Shown here one piece after another: positions 1-5,694 of a stretch of DNA of 9,693 nt; position 1 is the stretch's first letter, and the number at the start of each line of letters is the position of its first letter. The notes beneath the pieces are model-generated. The model was not told the origin of the DNA and ran no database searches. It was given only the letters and a program-made list of their open reading frames with translations. Origin of the DNA: Mycolicibacterium malmesburyense (lineage in GTDB: Bacteria; Actinomycetota; Actinomycetes; Mycobacteriales; Mycobacteriaceae). Both the position numbers and the translations under genes were made by a program. The stretch spans positions 1 to 9,693 of the forward strand of contig NZ_CVTB01000005.1 of assembly GCF_001050015.1 (NCBI RefSeq). Direction: 5' to 3'.

Positions 1-35
1 CCGACAACTACAGGAACTGGCTTCAAGCCGCTTGA
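1..35 (+). CDS. Possible 3' end of an unidentified gene cut by the window edge
   Basis: Reading from base 3, the edge encodes DNYRNWLQAA followed by TGA at 33-35. The composition (aromatic and polar residues, ending in AA) looks like a genuine protein C-terminus, but eleven codons cannot prove coding. Two other plus frames are also open across this edge. If real, the gene would converge on the truncated haemoglobin gene, whose stop is at 93-95. The remaining bases 36-92 hold no feature I can support. Confidence 0.22.
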   Translation, partial: DNYRNWLQAA

Positions 36-92
36 CATCAATAGGAGCATCAAGTTGCCCTGCGTCGGGTCTAGTCGGGCGCAGCCACCGCG

Positions 93-575
93 CTAGCGGT
101 GTGAATCCGTCAGTGCGGCGAGCTGCGGGGCGTGAGTCCCGGTGAGGCGACGGTGCATTGCCGTAGCGATCCGGGCGGCTTGGAGCTTGGCATGGTCGGC
201 GACCGGGCCGCGATACATCTGATCGATGGTCGTGGTCCACAGGCTCAGCCAACGCGCGAAATGTTCGGCTGTCAGAGGGGTTTCATCATGGACGGGGCGG
301 TGTGCTCGTAGCGTGTTGCGCCGATACAGTCCGGCCCGAAACAGCACGGTCTCCCAGAAATCGCACATGACGGGAAGGTGCTCGTCCAGGCCGCGCGAGG
401 ACAGGTCGGCGAATGGCTCGGCGAGCAGTTCGTCGCGGAACGCCTCGGTGTAGAAGCGGATCAACAAGGCTTCGATGTCGGCGCGGGTGGTCAGGTCGTG
501 GGGCGCCGCCTCATCACCTACCGGCGTGCCGCTTGCTCCCGCTGTCGGGCGGGCATCGTCCACATACGCGGTCAT
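93..575 (-). CDS. Group III truncated haemoglobin (trHbP-type)
   Basis: A 160-residue haem protein of the 2-on-2 globin superfamily, group III. The group III signature is present: Phe-Tyr at 41-42 (Tyr42 in the B10 position), MCDFWETVLF at 70-79, RRNTLRAH at 85-92, and LTAEHFARWL at 101-110, where His105 is the predicted proximal haem ligand and Trp109 the family tryptophan. A ~30-residue polar N-terminal extension precedes the globin fold. Known group III globins (Campylobacter Ctb; a copy in M. avium but not M. tuberculosis) bind O2 and NO and are linked to nitrosative or low-oxygen conditions; that role is inferred here. It is the last gene of the minus-strand operon. Its ATG overlaps the cupin stop (ATGA, 572-575), and an AGAGG lies five bases upstream, so translation is probably coupled. 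Longer upstream extensions in this frame run into the cupin gene and are rejected. Confidence 0.9.
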   Translation of the reverse strand: MTAYVDDARPTAGASGTPVGDEAAPHDLTTRADIEALLIRFYTEAFRDELLAEPFADLSSRGLDEHLPVMCDFWETVLFRAGLYRRNTLRAHRPVHDETPLTAEHFARWLSLWTTTIDQMYRGPVADHAKLQAARIATAMHRRLTGTHAPQLAALTDSHR

Positions 576-946
576 GCCGGCCTCTTGGCTCTGTCCAGCG
601 CGGTCGCCACGGTGTGCGCCTCGTCGGCGTGGACGGTGAGCAGAATGACCGAGTCCTGCAGTGCGTCCAAGCAGTGACGTCGCGTGGGGAGGGTGAGCTG
701 ATCCCCTGTGACGCCGTCCCAGTGGTCGTCGACGGTGCTCAGTCGCACGCGGCCACACAGCACTTGAAGGGTCGCCTCGGCCGGATCGGCTTCTTGGCGC
801 AGTCGCAGGCCTTTGGTCAGCGCGACCACCGTCTGGCGGAGCCCACGGTCGGGGCCACCGTGAACGGTATAGGCGGCGTGTCCGCCGCACCGGCGTGCCC
901 GGCCAAGTTGTTCGTCCGCAAGCACCTGCAGCGGAATCGATTTCAT
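572..946 (-). CDS. Small single-domain cupin-fold protein
   Basis: A 124-residue protein predicted to form one cupin beta-barrel. The core runs from about LRQTVVALTKG (36-46) through EATLQVLCGRVRLS (57-70) to GDQLTLPTRRHCLDA (81-95), the usual two cupin motifs. Many mycobacterial relatives are annotated simply as cupin proteins, sometimes misleadingly as LuxR-family regulators; no DNA-binding domain is visible. In relatives I recall, the first motif carries a metal-binding His (like HENPGEAT); here the stretch reads EADPAEAT, so that His is absent and only Glu57 and His91 remain as plausible ligands. It may bind a ligand or a weak metal site rather than act as a metalloenzyme. ATG at 946 is chosen because a perfect Shine-Dalgarno precedes it; an upstream in-frame start at 973 lies beyond that site. 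It follows the regulator gene by 34 bp and overlaps the globin by 4 bp. Confidence 0.82.
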   Translation of the reverse strand: MKSIPLQVLADEQLGRARRCGGHAAYTVHGGPDRGLRQTVVALTKGLRLRQEADPAEATLQVLCGRVRLSTVDDHWDGVTGDQLTLPTRRHCLDALQDSVILLTVHADEAHTVATALDRAKRPA

Positions 947-953
947 GGTGTTT

Positions 954-959
954 CCTCCT
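954..959 (-). promoter_or_regulatory. Strong Shine-Dalgarno of the cupin gene
   Basis: On the minus strand AGGAGG stands seven bases before the ATG at 946, within a GAGGAGGAGG run. It is the best ribosome-binding site seen in this window and fixes the cupin start. The neighbouring operon genes have weaker sites and start inside the preceding stop codon, so this is the main independent translation entry point of the operon's second half. Confidence 0.8.
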
Positions 960-980
960 CCTCGACCCGTCACCCCGCGC

Positions 981-1619
981 TCATGGTGAGGTCGTTGTCG
1001 ACGCCAAATGTGCCACGCACAAGTCCGGTTCGGCGAACGGCGTCAACGCGTCGACCGTGACCGGGGCATCCCAGGCTTCCAGCGCGCCTTGCATGAGCCC
1101 GAGATGCACCGGGCAGACCACATCGCGGCGCGTGCCTGCCACCTCCAGGAACGGACAGTTGCGCAACCCGATCGCCCCGGCACCCGTTGCGCCGACACGC
1201 TTTTCAGGAGCGAAGCCAAGGTCGGAGAGCAGATCGGTGAGCCGATCGACGGCCTGACGTCTGCCGCGCGTTCGGTCGGGCTCGGTGACAAGGCCGGCCC
1301 AGGCGCGACCGGCCGCGACGGCCCGACGCTCGGGTTGGGCTTGGCGCGCGAGGGCATCGGCGAGGACGGCCGCCAGAGTCCGGTAGTCACGCGGGCCGGC
1401 CGGATCCATGCCCACCACCGCGCGAAACATCAGTGGCGGTCGGCCCGGTTTGGTGCGGTCGATCTCCACGGCCTGCACCCGCCCGGACTTCACGAGCGCG
1501 TCGAGGTGAAATCGCGCGGTGTTGGGGTGGATATCCAACCGCTCGGCGATCTCGGCGATGCTCATGGCGCCATCTGCGCCCCGCAGCATCGCGAACACGT
1601 CCTCGCGTCGGCCGCTCAC
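981..1619 (-). CDS. Winged-helix transcriptional regulator with C-terminal cysteines (SufR/Rv1460-like)
   Basis: A 212-residue regulator. The N-terminus is a winged helix: [20 protein letters not shown] (19-38) is the helix-turn-helix and [18 protein letters not shown] (45-62) the wing, as in ArsR/SufR-type proteins. The C-terminal half has a GLRNCPF motif (Cys155), VVCPVH (Cys169, His172) and DLCVAH (Cys201, His204), spaced C-x13-C-x31-C. SufR (Rv1460) proteins bind an Fe-S cluster through C-terminal cysteines, so cluster-based sensing of redox state, NO or iron is inferred. Only three cysteines are seen, so a fourth ligand would be a His or absent. The start is the GTG at 1619, overlapping the fdxA stop as GTGA with an AGGA six bases upstream. 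A longer in-frame extension to 1847 lies inside fdxA and is rejected. Its likely target is the dyad region upstream of fdxA. Confidence 0.85.
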   Translation of the reverse strand: MSGRREDVFAMLRGADGAMSIAEIAERLDIHPNTARFHLDALVKSGRVQAVEIDRTKPGRPPLMFRAVVGMDPAGPRDYRTLAAVLADALARQAQPERRAVAAGRAWAGLVTEPDRTRGRRQAVDRLTDLLSDLGFAPEKRVGATGAGAIGLRNCPFLEVAGTRRDVVCPVHLGLMQGALEAWDAPVTVDALTPFAEPDLCVAHLASTTTSP

Positions 1620-1963
1620 GACTGGTCCTGTCGTTCCATCCCGGCCACCAACGGGGCATCGGCGGCCACCGGGCCGAGCTTGGCCGCCCCGCCAGGCGAG
1701 CCCAACGGGGCGTCGCGTCCGGGCAACGTCTCGAAGAAGAAGGCCGCGTTGTCGGCCAGGTGCCCGTGTTCCTCGGCGGGCAGGTCGTCCTCGTAGTAGA
1801 TCGCCTCCACCGGACATACCGGTTCGCACGCTCCGCAATCCACGCACTCATCCGGATGGATGTAGAGCGCCCGGCTGCCCTCGTAGATGCAATCCACTGG
1901 GCATTCCTCGACGCACGCCCGATCCTTGACGTCGACACAGTTCTTGCCGATCACGTAGGTCAT
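1616..1963 (-). CDS. fdxA: 7Fe ferredoxin FdxA
   Basis: A 115-residue soluble electron carrier with one [3Fe-4S] and one [4Fe-4S] cluster. Cysteines at 9, 17, 21, 25, 40, 43, 46 and 50 match the Azotobacter ferredoxin I layout shifted by one: Cys9/17/50 would hold the 3Fe cluster, Cys21/40/43/46 the 4Fe cluster, and Cys25 is the free cysteine. The N-terminus [20 protein letters not shown], the central DECVDCGAC and the C-terminal [14 protein letters not shown] region agree, from memory, with M. tuberculosis FdxA (Rv2007c, about 114 aa), a DosR-regulon protein. It is the first gene of the operon and overlaps the regulator by four bases. No Shine-Dalgarno precedes the ATG, but a TAAACT -10 lies six bases upstream, pointing to a leaderless mRNA. 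It may feed electrons to the globin or to another oxidoreductase; no partner is proven. Confidence 0.95.
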   Translation of the reverse strand: MTYVIGKNCVDVKDRACVEECPVDCIYEGSRALYIHPDECVDCGACEPVCPVEAIYYEDDLPAEEHGHLADNAAFFFETLPGRDAPLGSPGGAAKLGPVAADAPLVAGMERQDQS

Positions 1964-1969
1964 GGCTTG

Positions 1970-1999
1970 AGTTTACACAAGTAGTTATTGTAAAAACTA
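1970..1999 (-). promoter_or_regulatory. fdxA promoter with leaderless -10 and two interleaved dyads
   Basis: On the minus strand TAAACT (1975-1970) fits the mycobacterial TANNNT -10 and ends six bases before the fdxA ATG, so transcription could begin at the ATG itself. The region is unusually AT-rich for this genome. Two dyads overlap it: TTTACA (1972-1977) with TGTAAA (1989-1994), which covers the -10, and TAGTT (1982-1986) with AACTA (1995-1999), where 7 of 9 symmetric base pairs match. They are candidate operators for the operon's own regulator. An alternative -10, TACAAT, lies at 1992-1987. I see neither a DosR-type GGGACT/AGTCCC box nor the ACACT-N5-TGTGA element reported for mycobacterial SufR. 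Confidence 0.5.
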
Positions 2000-2117
2000 G
2001 ACCATACGAAACCGCGTCGATTGCGCAGACGTGGTCATCGATGGGCGGTGGTTCTGGCGCCCGATGTTCGTGCGATGCGACGGCGTCGGATCGAGGTTTA
2101 CCGACCGCGGGACGTGT

Positions 2118-3929
2118 TCACGAATAGAACGAGTCGAGCAGCTCCTGGTTCTTCTTCTCCACGACCGCACGCTTGACCTTCAGCGACGGCGTCAGCTCAC
2201 CGCCCTCTACGGAGAGCTCGTGGTCGAGCAATTCCCACTTCTTGATGGTCTCCCATCGATTCAATTGAGAGTTGAGCTCGTCGACGTACTCACCGATCAT
2301 GTCGCGCACCTCATCCGACTTCACCAGATCCGAGTAGTTCCGATCGCCGAGGCCGTGATGCTTTGCCCAGCCCTGCAGTTCGTCGGCGTCCAGCGTGATC
2401 AGCGCGACGCAGAACTTGCGCGATTCACCGAAGACCAGAATGTGGCTCGCGTACGGGCAGAGCGCCATGAACCTGCCTTCGATGGCCGGCGGTGCGACGT
2501 ACTTGCCGCCGGAGGTCTTGAACAGCTCCTTGATTCGACCTGTGATCGTCAGGAAGCCGTCGTCGTCGAGCTGGCCCTTGTCACCGGTGCGCAGCCAGCC
2601 GTCCTCGGTGAACGTCTCCGCTGTCTTGTCGGGCAGGTTGTGGTAGCCGCCCATCACGCACGGGCCCTTGACCTGAACCTCGCCGTCGTCGGCGATACGC
2701 ACCGAAGTGCCGTCGAACACCTGGCCCACGGTGCCCAGCTTGTAGTTGTCGGGCCGGTTGATGAACGCGCCGGCCGCGGTTTCGGTCAAGCCGTAGCCTT
2801 CCAGGATCAGTAGGCCCGCGGAGTGGAACCACTCCGCGATGTCACGGTTCAGCGGCGCGGAGCCGGAGATGAAGAACTTGATGCGGCCGCCGAACACCGC
2901 GCGCACCTTGCTGAAGACGAGGCGGTCGAACGCGCCGTGCGCGACCTTCAGCGGAAGCGGCACGGGCTTGCCCGCGAGCCGGTACTGATCGACCTGACGC
3001 CCGACTGCGAAGGCGGCCGTGAACAGCTTCTCCTTCACACCTTCTTGGGATGTGACGACCCGTGCATGGGCCTTCTCGAAGATTCGTGGGGCGGCGCCCA
3101 TGAACGTCGGCTTCACCTCGGCCAGGTTCGCGACTATTTTGTCCACGCGGCCGTCGATCGCGCTGGCGAAGCCGCACGCCAGCTGGGCCGAGATCAACAC
3201 CTTGCCGAAGGCGTGGGCCAGCGGCAGCCATAGCAACTGCAGGTCGTCCTCGTGCAGGATGCCGAAACCGGCGACCGTGGTCCCCTCGTACACCCATGCC
3301 GCGTGCGACAGCCGTACTCCCTTGGGCTTGCCGGTGGTCCCGGACGTGTAGATCAAGGTCGCGAGTTGCTCGGGCCTGATCGAGTCCGCGGTTGACTCGA
3401 CGCACGACGGGTGGTCAGACAAATACTTCTTTCCGAGCTCGGCCAGCTCGGTGAGGGACATGATCAGCTCGCCGTCGCCGTCGCCGTCGATCACGACCAC
3501 CTTCTCCAGCTTCGGTAGTGCTTCGCGCTGCTCCCTCAGCTTCTCCAGCTGCACCTCGTCCTCGGCGAAAACGATCCGGGATTCCGAATCGCTCAGGATG
3601 AAGGCGGTGTCGCCGGCGTTGGTCGTGGGGTACACCGTGGTCGTCGCGGCCCCGGCACACATGATCGCGAGATCCGCGAGAATCCACTCGTATCTCGTGC
3701 TCGATGCGATCCCGACTCGTTCCTCGGGCTGTATCCCCAGCGCCAGCAGTCCGGCGGCGCACGCTTGTACCTCGTCGGCGGCCTCCTGCCAGCTGACCGA
3801 AACCCACCGGTCCCCGTGGAGTCTGCGAAACGCTTCGCGGTCACCGGACTTGCGGACGCGGTCGAAGAACATGGCGGCCACATTCGCGGGCGATGTGATC
3901 GCGGGTGTCTCGTTGGTGTCGGTCGACAT
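2118..3929 (-). CDS. Long-chain fatty acid-CoA ligase (FadD family)
   Basis: A 603-residue AMP-forming enzyme that activates a fatty acid with ATP to an acyl-adenylate and transfers it to CoA. The adenylate-forming signatures are complete: YTSGTTGKPKG (194-204, phosphate loop), YGLTET (379-384), GWLRTGD (444-450, ribose-binding Asp450), GRIKELFKTSGGKYVAP (464-480, hinge and fatty-acyl signature) and GELTPSLKVKR near the end (577-587), containing the predicted catalytic lysine, probably Lys584. Its length and the bacterial long-chain FACS pattern resemble M. tuberculosis FadD15, but I cannot assign a numbered orthologue. ATG at 3929 is preferred over the adjacent GTG at 3932, because AGGAG lies six bases before the ATG but only three before the GTG. 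No membrane segment or signal peptide is evident. It is probably monocistronic: 154 bp separate its stop from fdxA, which has its own promoter. Confidence 0.93.
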   Translation of the reverse strand: MSTDTNETPAITSPANVAAMFFDRVRKSGDREAFRRLHGDRWVSVSWQEAADEVQACAAGLLALGIQPEERVGIASSTRYEWILADLAIMCAGAATTTVYPTTNAGDTAFILSDSESRIVFAEDEVQLEKLREQREALPKLEKVVVIDGDGDGELIMSLTELAELGKKYLSDHPSCVESTADSIRPEQLATLIYTSGTTGKPKGVRLSHAAWVYEGTTVAGFGILHEDDLQLLWLPLAHAFGKVLISAQLACGFASAIDGRVDKIVANLAEVKPTFMGAAPRIFEKAHARVVTSQEGVKEKLFTAAFAVGRQVDQYRLAGKPVPLPLKVAHGAFDRLVFSKVRAVFGGRIKFFISGSAPLNRDIAEWFHSAGLLILEGYGLTETAAGAFINRPDNYKLGTVGQVFDGTSVRIADDGEVQVKGPCVMGGYHNLPDKTAETFTEDGWLRTGDKGQLDDDGFLTITGRIKELFKTSGGKYVAPPAIEGRFMALCPYASHILVFGESRKFCVALITLDADELQGWAKHHGLGDRNYSDLVKSDEVRDMIGEYVDELNSQLNRWETIKKWELLDHELSVEGGELTPSLKVKRAVVEKKNQELLDSFYS

Positions 3930-3951
3930 CACTGTCTCCTGGCCTCAAGGT

Positions 3952-3961
3952 CACCGCGGTG
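3952..3961. promoter_or_regulatory. 10-bp palindrome upstream of the acyl-CoA ligase
   Basis: CACCGCGGTG is a perfect palindrome 22 bases upstream of the fadD ATG, inside the 111-bp divergent region between fadD and the YdeI-like gene. A second small dyad, CCCA-gcg-TGGG, lies at 3992-4002. They could be operator half-sites for a lipid-responsive regulator, but short GC-rich palindromes arise easily by chance here. Confidence 0.25.
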
Positions 3962-4028
3962 TGCGGTGTTGTCAGTGTCGCGCCCCTCATACCCAGCGTG
4001 GGCGAATATGACGCGAAAGATCGCCGTC

Positions 4029-4034
4029 TATCCT
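4029..4034 (+). promoter_or_regulatory. -10 element of a likely leaderless start
   Basis: TATCCT matches the TANNNT -10 consensus of actinobacteria and is followed by six bases and then the ATG at 4041. There is no Shine-Dalgarno before that ATG. The geometry is the same as at fdxA and is typical of mycobacterial leaderless mRNAs. No convincing -35 is present. Confidence 0.45.
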
Positions 4035-4040
4035 GCTGGC

Positions 4041-4307
4041 ATGGGTGGTTCGCGAGTTCCCGGCGGCGTGGTGCACGAGCTGCCGACCGACCTGCGTAAG
4101 GCACTGCTCGGCAACGACACCGCGCTCGCTGCTTGGAACGACATCACGCCGCTGGCGCGCAACGAGTTCATCTGTTGGGTCGAGGACGCCAGGCAGGAGA
4201 AGACCCGCGAACGCCGGATCCGGCGGACCCAGGAGGAACTCGAAGAGGGTAAGCGCCGCCCGTGCTGCTGGCCCGGCTGCAAACACCGCGAGCGCAACGG
4301 CAGGTAG
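4041..4307 (+). CDS. Small YdeI/OmpD-associated family protein
   Basis: An 88-residue protein with the YdeI/OmpD-associated (OmdA-type) helical domain: LPTDLRKAL (14-22), then AWNDITPLARNEFICWVEDA (31-50), then KTRERRIRRTQEELEEGK (54-71). This pattern of a hydrophobic helix, WVEDAR and R-RI-RT is typical of the family, whose biochemical role is unclear. The tail CCWPGCKHRE (75-84) carries three cysteines and a histidine and might bind metal, which is inference. The start at 4041 is chosen for the -10 element six bases upstream; an in-frame ATG at 4008 would add eleven residues (MTRKIAVYPAG) and cannot be excluded. The gene is divergent from fadD, and its stop codon (4305-4307) directly abuts the stop of the convergent dehydrogenase gene. 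Confidence 0.8.
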   Translation: MGGSRVPGGVVHELPTDLRKALLGNDTALAAWNDITPLARNEFICWVEDARQEKTRERRIRRTQEELEEGKRRPCCWPGCKHRERNGR

Positions 4308-5507
4308 TCACCGCTCGTAGGCGGGCGCCGTCTGCAGTTCCGGTGCGGCCGCGGCCAGAAGCGCCGCGCGATCACCGGTCAGCGGGGGATAGATCCGCTC
4401 GCCGTTGATGATCCGCTTCGTCGCCTTGGCCGCCGCGCCGGTGCTGACGACATGGCGGTCCCAGCCTTCGGTGTACACCGCACCGGCGGGGCCGAGGTCG
4501 AGCACCGTGACGTACCACGGAATCCGGAGCGGTCGCATCGGAAGACTTAGCAGGTCGCCGATCACGTTGTAGCCCGCATACCGACCCATCGGCCGGCCGT
4601 GCTGGCACGACATCACCGACAGGTGCTCATCGTCCATCCGCGCCGCGGCCACATCGCCGGCCGCGAACACACCGGTGACGCCGTTCACGCGTAGGTAGTC
4701 GTCGACGGGCAGGCGGCCGAGCCGATCCAGCGGAACGCCCAGTCGACTCGTCAGCGGGTGGGCGCGCATGCCAGCGCACCAGACGACGGTGGCCGCATCG
4801 ATCGCCTCGCCCGTCGACAGCGTGACGCTGCGCTCACCGACCGCGGTGACGCCCACACCGGTGACGGCTTCGACCGCGTTGTCGCGCAACGCTTTCTCGA
4901 TGACGGGTCGCGCCGACTCGCCCATGTCCGAGCCCACGTGAACGTTCCGGTCGATGAGCACCACCCGCGGCGTCACCCCGAGGGCGTGCGCCAGCATCGC
5001 GGGCAACTCGTTCGCCGTTTCGATGCCCGTCAGGCCGGCGCCGATCACGACGGCCGTCGCCGATGCCGCGTCGCCGGCTTTGAGCGCGCGGAGGTGTTCC
5101 TGCAGGCGCAGAGCCGCGTCGTAGGTGTCGACGTCGAACCCATGCTCCGCCAGTCCCGGAATATCGGGTCTGACGACCTGGCTGCCCGCCGCCAGCACGA
5201 GGCGGTCGTAGCCCAACGTCGCGCCGTCGGCGGTGCCGATTGTCGCTGCGACAGGGTCGATTTCGGTGACCTCCGCTGTCAGGTGCCCGACGCCGACCGG
5301 ATCGAGCAGCCGCGACAGCGGGATCCGGCACGGCCGCAGATCCGGTTCGTAGTTGCGCACCCGGATGTCGTGGTACGGCTTCGGGCTGACAACGGTGACG
5401 TCGACCGTGTCGACGTGGAGTTCGTCGAGGCGGCGCGCGGCCCCGAGCGCGGCCCACAGGCCGGCGAACCCGGACCCGACCACCATAACGCGCGCTCTCT
5501 CGGCCAC
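4308..5507 (-). CDS. FAD/NAD(P)-dependent dehydrogenase, NDH-2-like (Rv1812c type)
   Basis: A 399-residue two-dinucleotide-binding-domain flavoprotein. The N-terminal FAD fold starts with VVGSGFAG (9-16), the NAD(P) fold has VIGAGLTGIE (154-163), and the second FAD-contact motif is GVFAAGDVA (279-287). This order matches type II NADH dehydrogenases and related pyridine nucleotide-disulphide oxidoreductases; from memory it closely resembles M. tuberculosis Rv1812c (about 400 aa). No CxxC redox pair is present, and no C-terminal membrane helix like that of canonical Ndh is visible, so a soluble or peripheral reductase is likely; its electron acceptor is unknown. GTG at 5507 puts six residues before the Rossmann strand, as expected; ATG at 5486 is an alternative. 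In-frame extensions up to 5804 cross the divergent control region and part of the TetR gene, and are rejected. It is divergent from TetR and may share its control region. Confidence 0.88.
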   Translation of the reverse strand: MAERARVMVVGSGFAGLWAALGAARRLDELHVDTVDVTVVSPKPYHDIRVRNYEPDLRPCRIPLSRLLDPVGVGHLTAEVTEIDPVAATIGTADGATLGYDRLVLAAGSQVVRPDIPGLAEHGFDVDTYDAALRLQEHLRALKAGDAASATAVVIGAGLTGIETANELPAMLAHALGVTPRVVLIDRNVHVGSDMGESARPVIEKALRDNAVEAVTGVGVTAVGERSVTLSTGEAIDAATVVWCAGMRAHPLTSRLGVPLDRLGRLPVDDYLRVNGVTGVFAAGDVAAARMDDEHLSVMSCQHGRPMGRYAGYNVIGDLLSLPMRPLRIPWYVTVLDLGPAGAVYTEGWDRHVVSTGAAAKATKRIINGERIYPPLTGDRAALLAAAAPELQTAPAYER

Positions 5508-5571
5508 CGTCCCATCGTGATGGGGCGCCGAGCGCGGGGCAAGCACGGAGTTCCGGGGGCGCCGCCGGACC

Positions 5572-5639
5572 GCGGGATTCGCGAGATGTGCACCAGGGTC
5601 GTGGACTGACGACCCTCCGGTCGATCTCGCGAGACCCGC
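5572..5639. repeat. 68-bp nested inverted repeat in a divergent control region
   Basis: All arms share one centre, between 5605 and 5606. The inner arms AGGGTCGT (5595-5602) and ACGACCCT (5609-5616) are perfect over 8 bp around a 6-base spacer. The outer arms 5572-5587 and 5624-5639 match at 14 of 16 positions, and each contains a TCGCGA core; the right copy is a full 10-bp palindrome, TCTCGCGAGA (5625-5634). The right palindrome would cover the -35 position of the presumed TetR promoter. It looks like a multi-site operator for the adjacent TetR protein, or a strong hairpin if transcribed. Confidence 0.65.
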
Positions 5640-5651
5640 CGGCCCACTAAA

Positions 5652-5669
5652 TAAATTGCTTGATTTAAA
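5652..5669 (+). promoter_or_regulatory. Presumed promoter of the TetR-P450 operon
   Basis: This AT-rich island stands out in very GC-rich surroundings. TAAATT (5652-5657) fits TANNNT as a plus-strand -10, and TAAAT/ATTTA (5652-5656 and 5663-5667) form a small dyad around a 6-base spacer. CTTGAT (5659-5664) equals half of the mycobacterial KstR2 operator consensus, but the other half is missing. The position of the matching -35 falls on the TCTCGCGAGA palindrome. The same island could also serve the minus-strand dehydrogenase. Confidence 0.4.
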
Positions 5670-5694
5670 CAGTCGGGCGGTGTCTACTGAATCG

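Noticed and set aside
31..60. TTGACA at 32-37 as a plus-strand -35 and CTTGA/TCAAG (31-35, 50-54) as a terminator stem
   Set aside because: No TANNNT element at the right distance; the stem is only five base pairs with a 14-base loop and no U-tract.
576..890. 105-residue extension of the truncated haemoglobin
   Set aside because: The extension is an Arg/Pro-rich shadow of the cupin gene. The ATG at 575 overlapping the cupin stop is the natural start.
1620..1847. 76-residue extension of the cysteine regulator
   Set aside because: It lies wholly inside fdxA in another frame. The GTG at 1619 overlapping the fdxA stop gives a normal winged-helix N-terminus.
2043..2062. GGGCG...CGCCC dyad downstream of fadD as a terminator
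   Set aside because: Only a 5-bp stem with a 10-base loop and no U-tract on the fadD strand; flanking bases do not extend the pairing.
5659..5664. KstR2-like operator in the TetR promoter
   Set aside because: Only one half (CTTGAT) of the dyadic consensus is present; the opposite half does not match, so steroid-regulon membership is not supported.
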